From the NCBI RefSeq assembly GCF_051195215.1, contig NZ_JBNAZM010000017.1, forward strand, positions 26,624-90,623: a stretch of 64,000 nucleotides of DNA. Direction: 5' to 3'. The notes beneath the pieces were generated by a model, which was given only the letters and a program-made list of their open reading frames with translations, was not told the origin of the DNA and did not search any database. This DNA comes from Arhodomonas sp051195215. GTDB taxonomy: Bacteria > Pseudomonadota > Gammaproteobacteria > Nitrococcales > Nitrococcaceae. This document shows, piece after piece, positions 1 through 8,221 of this stretch; position 1 is the stretch's first letter; every line of letters starts with the position of its first letter. The translations under genes were made by a program, and so were the position numbers.

Positions 1-1
1 G

Positions 2-973
2 CAGGATCCGCTCACCCCCGTTCGGCTCGCCGAGCTGTGGGTGGAAGCGGGCTTCCCCGAAGGCCTGCTGCAGGTCGTCCACGGCCGCAAGGAGCAGGTG
101 GACACGCTGCTCACGCACCCGGACATCAAAGCGATCTCCTTCGTGGGTTCGCCAACGGTGGGTCAGCACATCTACCGTACCGGCACCCACCACTTGAAGC
201 GCGTGCAGTGCATGGTGGGCGCGAAGAACCACACGATCGTGATGCCCGACGCCAACAAGGAGCAGGCCCTCAACGCCCTGGTGGGCGCCTCCTGCGGCGC
301 TGCCGGTCAGCGCTGCATGGCGATCTCGGTGGCGGTTTTCGTCGGCGAGGAGACCCGCGGCTGGGTCGAGGACCTCAAGGCCGCTTTCGAGCAGATCCGC
401 CCAGGGAGCTCCGACGACCCGGACGCCGCTTTCGGCCCGCTCATCAGCCGCGGCGCCAAGGAGCGCGTCGAGCGCATCCTGGGCACGGTGGAAGCCGAAG
501 GTGGACGACTGCTGCTCGATGGCCGTGGCTACGAGGTGTCCGGCTATCCGGATGGCTACTGGGTGGGCCCGACACTCGTCGACAACGTCACCGCCGAGAT
601 GACCTGCTATCAGGAGGAGATCTTCGGGCCGGTGCTGAATGTGGTCCACGTGGATACGCTCGATGACGCCATCGAGTTCGTCAACGCCAACGCCTACGGC
701 AACGGTACATCGATCTTCACCGATTCGGGCGCGGCAGCGCGCAAGTACCGCCACGAAACCGAGGTGGGACAGGTGGGTGTCAACCTGCCCATTCCGGTGC
801 CGCTACCGTTCTTCTCGTTCACCGGCGGCAAGGGCTCGTTCTACGGTGACCTTCACGCATACGGCAAGGATGCAGTGCGCTTCTATACGGAGACGCGCAC
901 AGTGATCGAGCGCTGGTTCGAGTCGGACATCCCGGACGGCCACGGCCCGAACATGACCATCAACCTGGGCTGA
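2..973 (+). CDS. mmsA: Methylmalonate-semialdehyde dehydrogenase, C-terminal part (5' end outside window)
   Basis: The window opens inside this gene; 323 codons remain, about two thirds of a roughly 500-aa CoA-acylating aldehyde dehydrogenase. The catalytic cysteine is in the GQRCMA motif (codon at 314-316), followed by the EIFGPVL motif and the family-specific stretch VGVNLPIPVPLPFFSF near the end. The family oxidises methylmalonate semialdehyde (valine route) or malonate semialdehyde to propionyl- or acetyl-CoA with NAD and CoA. It heads a same-strand series with an acyl-CoA dehydrogenase, an enoyl-CoA hydratase and a 3-hydroxyisobutyryl-CoA hydrolase, which fits distal valine degradation. 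The start codon and N-terminal NAD-binding region cannot be seen. Confidence 0.93.
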   Translation, partial: QDPLTPVRLAELWVEAGFPEGLLQVVHGRKEQVDTLLTHPDIKAISFVGSPTVGQHIYRTGTHHLKRVQCMVGAKNHTIVMPDANKEQALNALVGASCGAAGQRCMAISVAVFVGEETRGWVEDLKAAFEQIRPGSSDDPDAAFGPLISRGAKERVERILGTVEAEGGRLLLDGRGYEVSGYPDGYWVGPTLVDNVTAEMTCYQEEIFGPVLNVVHVDTLDDAIEFVNANAYGNGTSIFTDSGAAARKYRHETEVGQVGVNLPIPVPLPFFSFTGGKGSFYGDLHAYGKDAVRFYTETRTVIERWFESDIPDGHGPNMTINLG

Positions 974-989
974 CCGTGGTGGCTTTGCT

Positions 990-1009
990 CCCGCTCTCAA
1001 GGGAGCGGG
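990..1009 (+). terminator. GC-rich hairpin after mmsA
   Basis: A 7-bp perfect stem (CCCGCTC at 990-996 with GAGCGGG at 1003-1009) lies 17 bases after the mmsA stop. No T-run follows, so it is either a weak terminator or an mRNA 3' structure within the operon. The rest of the 974-1175 gap shows no gene I can support. Confidence 0.35.
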
Positions 1010-1175
1010 GGCAACGCAACGGCCGGCTACCAGCGACCACGGCCCGCGAACCCCGTGCAGAGTGGATGAAGCGACGCGAAACACACCGTCTCCGGTTGAT
1101 CCAGACCCCAGAGGCGGATTGCGCAGCGCTCCATCCGCCCTGCCGCGCCACGGCTGCACATTAAGGACACCGCCC

Positions 1176-2336
1176 ATGGATTTCGCACTCTCCGAAGAAC
1201 AGACCGCTTTCCAGGACACCGCGCGCGATTTCGCGCTCAACGAGCTGGCACCTCATGCCGCGCGCTGGGACGCCGAGGGGATCTTTCCCAAAGACGTCAT
1301 TGCCCAGGCCGGCGAGCTGGGCTTCTGCGGTCTCTACGCGCCGGAAGATGCCGGCGGGCTCGGGCTCACGCGCCTGGACTCGGCGATCATCTTCGAGGAG
1401 CTCGCCGGCGGCTGCACCTCCACCGCCGCGTTCATTACCATCCACAACATGGTCACCTGGATGATCACCACGTGGGGGAGCGACGCGGTCAAAAGCGAAT
1501 GGGCCGCCCCCCTCACCACCGGCCAGCGCCTCGGCTCCTACTGCCTCACCGAGCCGGGCGCAGGCTCCGATGCGGCAAGCCTGCGCACGACCGCCAGGCG
1601 CGAGGGCGATCACTACGTGCTCAACGGCACGAAGGTGTTCAGCTCCGGCGCCGGCGACACGGACATCCTCGTGGTCATGGCCCGCACCGGGGGCGAGGGT
1701 GCTGCCGGTGTCTCCGCCTTCGCAGTGCCCGCCGGCCTCGACGGCATCAGCTACGGACGCAAGGAGGAGAAGATGGGCTGGAACAGCCAGCCCACCCGCT
1801 CCATCTCCTTCGACGACGTGCAAGTGCCCGCCGACCACCTGCTCGCCGAGGAAGGCCAGGGCTTCAAGCTCGCGATGAAGGGCCTCGACGGTGGGCGCAT
1901 CAACATCGCAACGTGTTCCGTGGGCACCGCCCAGGCGGCGCTCGTCGCCGCCCAGCGCTATCTCCACGAGCGCAAGCAGTTCGGGCAGCCTCTCGCCAGC
2001 TTCCAGGCACTGCAGTTCAAGCTCGCGGACATGGCCACGGAGCTCGTCGCCGCGCGGCAGATGGTGCGGCTCGCCGCCTGGAAGCTCGACCAACGCGACC
2101 CGGACCTCACTACCTACTGCGCCATGGCCAAGCGCTTCGCCACGGACGTGGGCTTTCGCGTGTGCAACGAAGCACTACAGCTCCATGGCGGCTATGGCTA
2201 CATTCGCGAGTATCCGCTGGAGCGTCACGTGCGTGACACGCGGGTGCACCAGATTCTGGAGGGCACCAACGAGATCATGCGCGTGATCATAGGCCGCCGC
2301 TTTCTCATGGACGACGCCCCGGAGACGATTCGATGA
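1176..2336 (+). CDS. Acyl-CoA dehydrogenase, probable isobutyryl-CoA dehydrogenase
   Basis: 386 aa, the normal length for the family. The ATG at 1176 is chosen because family homology begins there (MDFALSEEQ); the frame is open further upstream to 1062, but that extension does not look like protein. Visible features are the FAD/substrate-loop motif CLTEPGAGSDAASL, the C-terminal HGGYGYIREYP segment, and the catalytic glutamate in ILEGTNEIM, as in isobutyryl- and short-branched-chain acyl-CoA dehydrogenases. It would form methacrylyl-CoA from isobutyryl-CoA and pass electrons to ETF. The stop overlaps the next start (ATGA), so it is translationally coupled to the enoyl-CoA hydratase. The substrate is inferred from the neighbours. 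Confidence 0.92.
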   Translation: MDFALSEEQTAFQDTARDFALNELAPHAARWDAEGIFPKDVIAQAGELGFCGLYAPEDAGGLGLTRLDSAIIFEELAGGCTSTAAFITIHNMVTWMITTWGSDAVKSEWAAPLTTGQRLGSYCLTEPGAGSDAASLRTTARREGDHYVLNGTKVFSSGAGDTDILVVMARTGGEGAAGVSAFAVPAGLDGISYGRKEEKMGWNSQPTRSISFDDVQVPADHLLAEEGQGFKLAMKGLDGGRINIATCSVGTAQAALVAAQRYLHERKQFGQPLASFQALQFKLADMATELVAARQMVRLAAWKLDQRDPDLTTYCAMAKRFATDVGFRVCNEALQLHGGYGYIREYPLERHVRDTRVHQILEGTNEIMRVIIGRRFLMDDAPETIR

Positions 2337-3115
2337 ACGACTACACCAACCTCACCGTCGAACGCCGCGGGCACACGGCGCTGATCACCATGAACAACCC
2401 GCCGGCGAACACCTGGACCCGGGAGGGGTTGATCGACCTGAAGCGCCTCATCGAGGAGCTGGACGCCGACCGCGACGTCTACGCCCTGGTGCTCACCGGC
2501 AGCGGCGAGAAGTTCTTCTCCGCCGGTGCCGACCTCAAGCTCTTCGCCGATGGCGATCACGGTGTCGCCGCCGAGATGGCGCGGCGCTTCGGTGAAGCGT
2601 TCGAGACGCTCGCCGCTTTTCGCGGCGTCTCCATTGCCGCTGTCAACGGCTTCGCCCTCGGTGGCGGGCTCGAAGTAGCGCTCGCCTGCGACGTGCGGAT
2701 CGCCGAGCCCAACGCCAAGCTGGGTCTGCCGGAAGCCAAGGTGGGCCTGCTGCCCTGCGCCGGCGGCACTCAGCGTCTGCCCCGGCTCGTGGGCGAGGGC
2801 TGGGCGAAGCGCATCATTCTCTGTGGCGAGCAGGTGAACGCCGAGCAGGCGCTGCGCATCGGTCTGGTCGAGGAAACCGTCGACCAGGGCGAATCACTGG
2901 ACCGGGCCCTCGCCCTCGCCGAACAGGTAGGCAACCAGAGCCCCATCGCCGTCGCTTATTGCAAGCGCCTCATCGACGGTGCCCAGGCCCGTCCCATGGC
3001 GGACAACCTCCCCGACGAGCGCGAGCGCTTCGTACGCCTGTTCGACTCCGAGGACCAGCGCGAGGGCGTGGGCGCATTCCTGGAGAAACGCAAGCCGCAG
3101 TGGCGGAACCGGTAG
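2333..3115 (+). CDS. Enoyl-CoA hydratase/isomerase family protein (likely methacrylyl-CoA hydratase)
   Basis: 260 aa crotonase-fold protein. Both acidic catalytic positions of classical hydratases are present: Glu in GGGLEVALACD and Glu in LPEAKVGLLP, followed by GGTQRLPRL. These residues favour hydratase over isomerase activity. Its ATG overlaps the stop of the acyl-CoA dehydrogenase by 4 nt. In context it would hydrate methacrylyl-CoA to 3-hydroxyisobutyryl-CoA, the substrate of the hydrolase encoded 200 nt downstream. A general fatty-acid hydratase cannot be excluded from sequence alone. Confidence 0.92.
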   Translation: MNDYTNLTVERRGHTALITMNNPPANTWTREGLIDLKRLIEELDADRDVYALVLTGSGEKFFSAGADLKLFADGDHGVAAEMARRFGEAFETLAAFRGVSIAAVNGFALGGGLEVALACDVRIAEPNAKLGLPEAKVGLLPCAGGTQRLPRLVGEGWAKRIILCGEQVNAEQALRIGLVEETVDQGESLDRALALAEQVGNQSPIAVAYCKRLIDGAQARPMADNLPDERERFVRLFDSEDQREGVGAFLEKRKPQWRNR

Positions 3116-3182
3116 GGGGCTTGGCCGGCAAGACGGCGCGTCGCCGGTTCGGTGCTTGTAACCGGACGCCGGGTGACAGTTT

Positions 3183-3294
3183 CGAGTTGAAAGTTCCAAG
3201 TCGCGGGCGGGGACGGCACCGTGGGTGCGTCTCGCCACTTGCCACTTTCAACTTGGAACTTGTCACTTCCTGGGAACTAGCCACTTTCCACTAA
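3183..3294. repeat. Intergenic heptad-repeat element, copy 1
   Basis: Two blocks of 7-bp units flank a GC-rich spacer: CGAGTTG, AAAGTTC, CAAGTCG at 3183-3203 and CCACTTG, CCACTTT, CAACTTG, GAACTTG, TCACTTC at 3235-3269, with two further units up to 3294. The two blocks are complementary in type (AAGT against ACTT), so the element is roughly an inverted repeat. It fills the gap between the hydratase and the hydrolase genes. Related blocks occur near 6703, 26905, 35220 and 51766. Confidence 0.7.
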
Positions 3295-3316
3295 AAACGC
3301 ATTTCGAGGAGCCTGC

Positions 3317-4444
3317 ATGACCGACCAGCCCGTGATTTTCGAGGAACGCACCGCCGGCAACGGCCGCAAGGTGGGCTTCGCGCGTCTTGATGCCGAGAAG
3401 GCGCTGAATGCGTTGAACCCGGCGATGATCGCCGCGCTCCGCCCGCAACTCGATGCCTGGGCGAGCGATCCCGATATCGCTTGCGTCGTCCTCCACGGCG
3501 CCGGGGAGAAAGCATTCTGCGCTGGTGGCGACGTGGTCACCATGTACCACGCCATTCGCGAAGCCGACGGCGGCCCGAGCGAGGTCTGCGAGCAGTTTTT
3601 CGAGCAGGAGTACCGGCTCGACTACGCGATTCACACCTATCCCAAGCCACTGCTTGTATGGGGCCACGGTATCGTCATGGGCGGCGGCCTCGGAATGATG
3701 GTAGGGGCGAGCCACCGTGTTGTAACCGAGAGCTCGCGAATCGCCATGCCCGAGATCACCATCGGACTGTACCCGGACGTGGCCGGCACGTGGTTCCTCA
3801 ACCGCATGCCCGGCCGGGTGGGCCTCTTCCTGGGCCTGACCGGTGCCCAGATGAACGCCGCCGACGCGCTCTACACCAGCCTCGCGGACTATTTCGTCCC
3901 CGGCGACCAGCGTGACGCGATCTTCGCGGCCCTCGCCGAGGTGGACTGGGACGACGACCCCGAGCTCAACCGCGGACACCTCTCGGTGCTGCTGCGCCGC
4001 TTCGCCGACGTCTCGCGGGATCAGCGCCCGGAGTCCAATGTTCTCCAGCACCTGGAGTTCATCGACCACGTCACCGACCACCACAGCGTCGAGGGCATCC
4101 TCGAGTCGCTACGCACCGCCGCCCCGGACGACAAATGGCTGGCGACCGCGGTCAAAACCCTGGAGCGAGGCTCGCCGACTTCCGCTCGGTTGATCTTCGA
4201 GCAGTTCCGCCAGGGCAAGTACCTCTCACTCAAACAGGTCTTCCAGCGCGAGCTCAACATGTCCGTGCAGTGCACCATGCACCACGACTTCCCCGAGGGC
4301 GTCCGGGCCCTGCTGGTGGACAAGGACAAGGCCCCCCGGTGGCAGCCATCAACCATTGCCGAGGTGGACGACGCACTGATCGAGGAACACTTCCAGCCCC
4401 CGACAGGTCTCGATCCATCCCCGCTCGCTGACCTGCCGGAATAG
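3317..4444 (+). CDS. 3-hydroxyisobutyryl-CoA hydrolase (enoyl-CoA hydratase/isomerase superfamily)
   Basis: 375 aa, longer than simple hydratases and typical of the HIBCH branch. Characteristic stretches are GAGEKAFCAGGDV, HGIVMGGGLGMMVGAS and the long C-terminal half with HLSVLLRRFADVS. It releases 3-hydroxyisobutyrate from its CoA ester in valine catabolism. The start has an AGGAG-like site (cgaggagcctgc) just upstream. The 3-hydroxyisobutyrate dehydrogenase (mmsB), which often follows, is not found here; the next gene is pgeF. Confidence 0.92.
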   Translation: MTDQPVIFEERTAGNGRKVGFARLDAEKALNALNPAMIAALRPQLDAWASDPDIACVVLHGAGEKAFCAGGDVVTMYHAIREADGGPSEVCEQFFEQEYRLDYAIHTYPKPLLVWGHGIVMGGGLGMMVGASHRVVTESSRIAMPEITIGLYPDVAGTWFLNRMPGRVGLFLGLTGAQMNAADALYTSLADYFVPGDQRDAIFAALAEVDWDDDPELNRGHLSVLLRRFADVSRDQRPESNVLQHLEFIDHVTDHHSVEGILESLRTAAPDDKWLATAVKTLERGSPTSARLIFEQFRQGKYLSLKQVFQRELNMSVQCTMHHDFPEGVRALLVDKDKAPRWQPSTIAEVDDALIEEHFQPPTGLDPSPLADLPE

Positions 4445-4456
4445 CGGCCAGGGAGT

Positions 4457-4498
4457 AACCACTGAAGACGCCAAGAACACCAAGGTTCACAAAGAAGA
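4457..4498. repeat. Short degenerate direct repeat (CCAAGAACACCAAGG type)
   Basis: An A-rich stretch with repeating (A)CCAAG/(A)ACACCAAG/CACAAAG units follows the hydrolase stop. It resembles the accacgaag-type intergenic repeats common in Proteobacteria and stands out against the GC-rich background. The remainder of the 4445-4740 gap holds no supported gene. Confidence 0.4.
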
Positions 4499-4740
4499 GG
4501 CGTCGGCCGGCTCCGGGCGAGTGGCGCAAGCCCGGAGCCGGCTGGTTGCAAGCATCCGCCCCGTCGCAGGACGGCGAGTGCGAAGCACTGGGCGACATGC
4601 CAAACGCGCAGATGTCAGCTGCCAGAGCACGTAGTCTGACGATCGATCCCACCCGGTGACCGGAGCGATTCATTCCGGTGTGTTTTGCGTCTCGGGGGTT
4701 ACCACTCTCTCACCCCCGATCCGCCTGTTAAACTTGCGCC

Positions 4741-5484
4741 ATGGACGAGCCACGTTTCATTCAGCCGGAATGGCCGGCGCCGGAGAACGTGCGAGCGGCG
4801 ACGAGCACGCGTATCGGCGGCGCGAGCCGGCCGCCGTTCGATACGTTCAACCTCGGCGCCCGCGCCGGCGACGACGCGCTTAGCGTGAAGGAAAACCGCC
4901 GCCGCCTGCGTGAAGCGCTTTCCCTGCCGGAGGAACCCCGCTGGCTCGCCCAGGTTCACGGCACCCGTGTAGTCGCGGCAGGCACCGTCCAGCGTGATGA
5001 AAGCCGGGCCGATGCCGCCGTGACGGACCGCCCGGGTGTGGTGTGCGCGGTGCTCACCGCGGACTGTCTGCCGGTGCTCCTGTGCGACCGCAAAGGGCGT
5101 CGCATCGGAATCGCCCACGCCGGCTGGCGGGGTTTGAGCGGCGGAATCATCGAGCAGACGATCAAGGCGACGGGTGTCGCGCCGGGCGAATTGCTCGCCT
5201 GGCTCGGCCCGGCCATCGGGCCGGACGTCTACGAGGTCGGTGCCGACGTGCTCGACGCCTGCCGGGCCTCCGACCCCGGCTGCGAGCGCTGCTTCCGACC
5301 GGGGCGCTCCGAGCGCTGGTACGCCGACATCTACGCCCTCGCCCGGCGGCGCCTTGAGGCCGCGGGCGTGCACGCCGTCTACGGCGGCGGGCTGTGCACC
5401 CATACCGACGCCGAGCGCTTCTACTCCTACCGGCGCGACGGCCGTACGGGCCGGATGGCCACGCTCATATGGCGCACGCGATAA
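4741..5484 (+). CDS. pgeF: Peptidoglycan editing factor PgeF (YfiH/laccase-domain family)
   Basis: 247 aa, standard length. Family signatures are the VHGTRV segment, TADCLPVLLCD, the HAGWRGL motif and the C-terminal CTHTDAERFYSYRRDG stretch. The Cys and His residues of the metal-binding active site (TADC, HAGW, CTHTD) are all present. The family removes L-Ser-containing peptides from peptidoglycan precursors; older annotations call it polyphenol oxidase. The gene is followed after 33 nt by the cyclodeaminase-family gene on the same strand. Confidence 0.92.
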   Translation: MDEPRFIQPEWPAPENVRAATSTRIGGASRPPFDTFNLGARAGDDALSVKENRRRLREALSLPEEPRWLAQVHGTRVVAAGTVQRDESRADAAVTDRPGVVCAVLTADCLPVLLCDRKGRRIGIAHAGWRGLSGGIIEQTIKATGVAPGELLAWLGPAIGPDVYEVGADVLDACRASDPGCERCFRPGRSERWYADIYALARRRLEAAGVHAVYGGGLCTHTDAERFYSYRRDGRTGRMATLIWRTR

Positions 5485-5517
5485 CGAATAACGATTACGT
5501 TTTTCCGAGGAGACGAC

Positions 5518-6462
5518 ATGCAGGTAATCAGCGGCGAGCAGGTAGCGAAGGCCCTGCCCTGGCCCGCGCTCGTCGAGCGCATCGCAGCGCTGTTGCGCTC
5601 CGGCTGCGAAGCCCCGCCACGCCATCACCACAGCATCGAACGCCCCGGCGGCACGGCCACCATGCTGCTCATGCCCGCCTGGCAGCACGACGGCTACATC
5701 GGTGTGAAAATGGTGCACGTGTTCCCGCAGAACGCCGACCGCGGCCTGCCCGCGATCTCGGGCCTGTACCTGCTTTGCGAGGGCGATACCGGCGTGCCGC
5801 TGGCCTGCATCGACGGTAGCGAGCTCACCCGCCGCCGCACCGCCGCCGCCTCGGCTCTCGCCGCCCGCTACCTGGCGCGCGAGGATGCCGGTCGGCTGCT
5901 CATGGTGGGTACCGGCAAGCTGGCGCCGATGCTCATCGAGGCCCATGCAGCGGTTCGCCCGATCCACTCCATAGGGGTGTGGGGACGCAATCCGGAGAAG
6001 GCCGAAACCATCGCCGCCGAGTACCGGGCGAAGGGCTTCGACTGCGATGCGGTCACGGATCTCGCCACCGCGGTCAGCGAGGCGGACATCGTCACCTGCG
6101 CGACCCTCTCCACCGCCCCCCTGGTTCATGGCGAATGGCTGCGGCCAGGCACCCACCTCGACCTGGTGGGCGCCTTCCGCGCGGACATGCGCGAGAGCGA
6201 CGACGAAGCGGTGCGCTGCGCAGACGTCTTTGTCGACACCCATGCCGGCGCCCGCGGCGAGGCCGGCGACCTCCGCCAGGCGGAAGCGAGCGGCGCCTTC
6301 GACTACGACGACATCCACGCCGACCTGGAGGCGCTCGCCCGCGGCGAACACCCCGGGCGCGAAAGCGCCGATGAGATCACGCTGTTCAAGTCCGTGGGGG
6401 CGTCGTTGGAGGATCTTGCCGCGGCCATCGAGGTTTGGGAGCAGGTCGGCGCACCCGGGTGA
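5518..6462 (+). CDS. Ornithine cyclodeaminase / mu-crystallin family protein
   Basis: 314 aa Rossmann-fold protein with the family lysine region (YIGVKMVHVFPQN), the SELTRRRTAAASALAARYLAR segment and the nucleotide-binding loop LLMVGTGKLAPMLIEAH. Members are ornithine cyclodeaminases, ketimine or pyrroline-2-carboxylate reductases and related imine reductases; which applies here cannot be read from the sequence. The start ATG at 5518 has a strong GAGGAG site 5-7 nt upstream. It probably shares a transcript with pgeF. Confidence 0.85.
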   Translation: MQVISGEQVAKALPWPALVERIAALLRSGCEAPPRHHHSIERPGGTATMLLMPAWQHDGYIGVKMVHVFPQNADRGLPAISGLYLLCEGDTGVPLACIDGSELTRRRTAAASALAARYLAREDAGRLLMVGTGKLAPMLIEAHAAVRPIHSIGVWGRNPEKAETIAAEYRAKGFDCDAVTDLATAVSEADIVTCATLSTAPLVHGEWLRPGTHLDLVGAFRADMRESDDEAVRCADVFVDTHAGARGEAGDLRQAEASGAFDYDDIHADLEALARGEHPGRESADEITLFKSVGASLEDLAAAIEVWEQVGAPG

Positions 6463-6558
6463 CAAGCAACGTAGGAACCGTCGGTCGGCTGCCCCACGCA
6501 GCCAACAACGACCCACGACGTGGCGCCATCGCTGCGCCGAGGCGTTTGACACCGCCGG

Positions 6559-6790
6559 TGTCGGGCTCCGCCCTACGGCGGTCCCGACCTACACCACTGC
6601 CCCACGCGCCTTGGCAGCTCCGACGCCATTCAACGCTGGTGCCTCAACGCTCGCTGCGCGTGGAAATCGTGGGATTGCTCCCTGTAGCCCGAAGCCGCGC
6701 TTTCCACTTGAAACGTGTGACTCGCAACTCGCAAACCCGAGCGGCGTCCGGCCGCGACCGAACCTTGTCACTAGCAACGTGCAACCGGCA
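6559..6790. repeat. REP-like palindrome and heptad repeats in the 6463-6770 gap, copy 2
   Basis: The 308-nt gap between the convergent cyclodeaminase and histidine-kinase genes contains no gene. It holds an imperfect palindrome at 6559-6593 (GGTGTCGGG..CCGCC / GGCGG..CCCGACCTAC), typical of REP-like elements. A heptad-type tract follows at 6703-6790 (CCACTTG, TGACTCG, CAACTCG ... TCACTAG, CAACGTG), reaching a few bases into the end of the kinase gene. Confidence 0.5.
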
Positions 6791-8219
6791 GCCGGATCTC
6801 TGCAACGAGGCCGCCGCCTACGGCGTTGTCGAGGCTGAGCTCGCCGCCGAGACCATGAATGAGGTTACGGGCGATGCCGAGGCCGAGGCCGAGGCCCTGG
6901 CGGTTGGCGCGCTGGCCGTGCTGGGCGCGGTTCCAGGGGCGGAACAGCGCTTCGCGGGCGGATTCCGGGATGCCCGGGCCGTCATCGCGAATACGAATAC
7001 ACACTTGCTCGCACTCGCGCCTTAACGTGACTTCGGCGCGTTCGCCGTAGTCGAGGGCATTGTTGAGCAGGTTGCTGACGGCGCGTTTCAGCGCCAGCGG
7101 TCGGCAATCGTAGGCCACCGGGCGCAGATCTGCGTCCACTCGTCCGCCACACAGCCGCGCATCGCGCACCAGCTTGCCGAGGAGGTGGTCGAGCTGCACC
7201 GTCTCCACGGCCTCGTCGAGCTCGGTTTCACGCACGCTTTGCAGCGCCCCGCCGACCATTTGCTCGAGCTCGTCGAGATCCGCCTGGAACTCATCCCGCC
7301 GGACCGCGTCGTCGAGCATCTCGGCACGCAGTTTCAGCCGCGTGATGGGCGTGCGCAGATCGTGGGAGATCGCCGAGAAAAGGCGATTGCGGTCTTCGAT
7401 GAAGCGGTGGATGCTCTGCTCCATATCCACGAACGCACGCCGGGTACGCCGGTATTCCTCCGGCCCCCGCTCGGGCAGCGGTGCGTGCCCGAACCCCTTG
7501 CCGAATGCGCCCGCGGCCTGGGACAGCGCCTCCAGCGGCCGGGTAATCGAACGCACCACCGGCAGAGCCAGCACCAGCACCGTTACCACGGGCAACAGCA
7601 TCAGCGCGAGGCGGTCGCGAGTCAGCGGTTCGGCTTTCTCCAGAAAATACGGATCCGGCATCACCGAGGCGAGCAGCAGCCACTCGCCGCTGGCAAGCTC
7701 CACCTGCGCGGCCAGCACCGGCGCCGGCTCTCGCAGCACGGCCGCCTCGGTCCATGAGCCAGGAAGGTCCGTGAGACGTGCGCCATCCGGTGATACCTTC
7801 AGCATTGCGGGCATGGCGAAGCCGACACGAAACCGATAGCGCCCGCGCAACGCCCCGGCGAGCGTTTGTTCCACGCCCGACAGCGCCGCGTCACGCAGCG
7901 GTGACGGCGCGATACCGGCCACCGCCACGGCGCTGTCGTTGAGTGTGAGGAAAAACCGGGTACTGCCCATCTCCCGGAGCTGCTCGAGAACGATAGGGCG
8001 ATAGCTTGCAGGCAGGTCGGCGAAAAAACGCACCGTTCCCGCCATGCTCCGGGCGAGCTGTATGGCACCGTTGCGCGCCGCGACGCGGGCATCCTCGCGG
8101 ATCTGTTCCGCCCACAGCCAGGACGCCATTAGCTGCGTGGCGAGCACGCCGGTAACCATGACCAGCACCAGCCGGCCGAGCAGCGATTGAGGCCACAGCC
8201 GCTGCAACGCCGTGGCCAT
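6771..8219 (-). CDS. Sensor histidine kinase of a sugar-responsive two-component system (EnvZ/GtrS-like)
   Basis: 482 aa. The N-terminus has a membrane segment (about residues 14-37), a periplasmic domain of about 165 residues, a second membrane segment (about 205-225) and HAMP (SITRPLEALSQAAGAF). The dimerisation/phosphoacceptor helix contains SHDLRTP with the histidine at about 287, and the ATPase domain shows NNALDYG, DDGPGIPESA and GLGLGLGIARNL. It lies 2 nt from the stop of the regulator gene upstream. Together with a GtsA-like binding protein it resembles the GltR/GtrS system that controls glucose transport in Pseudomonas. The ligand is inferred, not shown. Confidence 0.9.
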   Translation of the reverse strand: MATALQRLWPQSLLGRLVLVMVTGVLATQLMASWLWAEQIREDARVAARNGAIQLARSMAGTVRFFADLPASYRPIVLEQLREMGSTRFFLTLNDSAVAVAGIAPSPLRDAALSGVEQTLAGALRGRYRFRVGFAMPAMLKVSPDGARLTDLPGSWTEAAVLREPAPVLAAQVELASGEWLLLASVMPDPYFLEKAEPLTRDRLALMLLPVVTVLVLALPVVRSITRPLEALSQAAGAFGKGFGHAPLPERGPEEYRRTRRAFVDMEQSIHRFIEDRNRLFSAISHDLRTPITRLKLRAEMLDDAVRRDEFQADLDELEQMVGGALQSVRETELDEAVETVQLDHLLGKLVRDARLCGGRVDADLRPVAYDCRPLALKRAVSNLLNNALDYGERAEVTLRRECEQVCIRIRDDGPGIPESAREALFRPWNRAQHGQRANRQGLGLGLGIARNLIHGLGGELSLDNAVGGGLVAEIRLPVARC

Positions 8220-8221
8220 TG

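Noticed and set aside
960..1240. Small minus-strand ORFs between mmsA and the acyl-CoA dehydrogenase
   Set aside because: They overlap both real genes, have no start signals and no protein-like composition.
3183..3294. Possible CRISPR array
   Set aside because: The units are 7 bp, degenerate and contiguous, without constant spacers; no cas genes are present.
4699..6552. 617-codon open frame on the minus strand
   Set aside because: It is antisense to pgeF and the cyclodeaminase gene, shows no family motif, and arises from GC-rich codon bias of the real genes.
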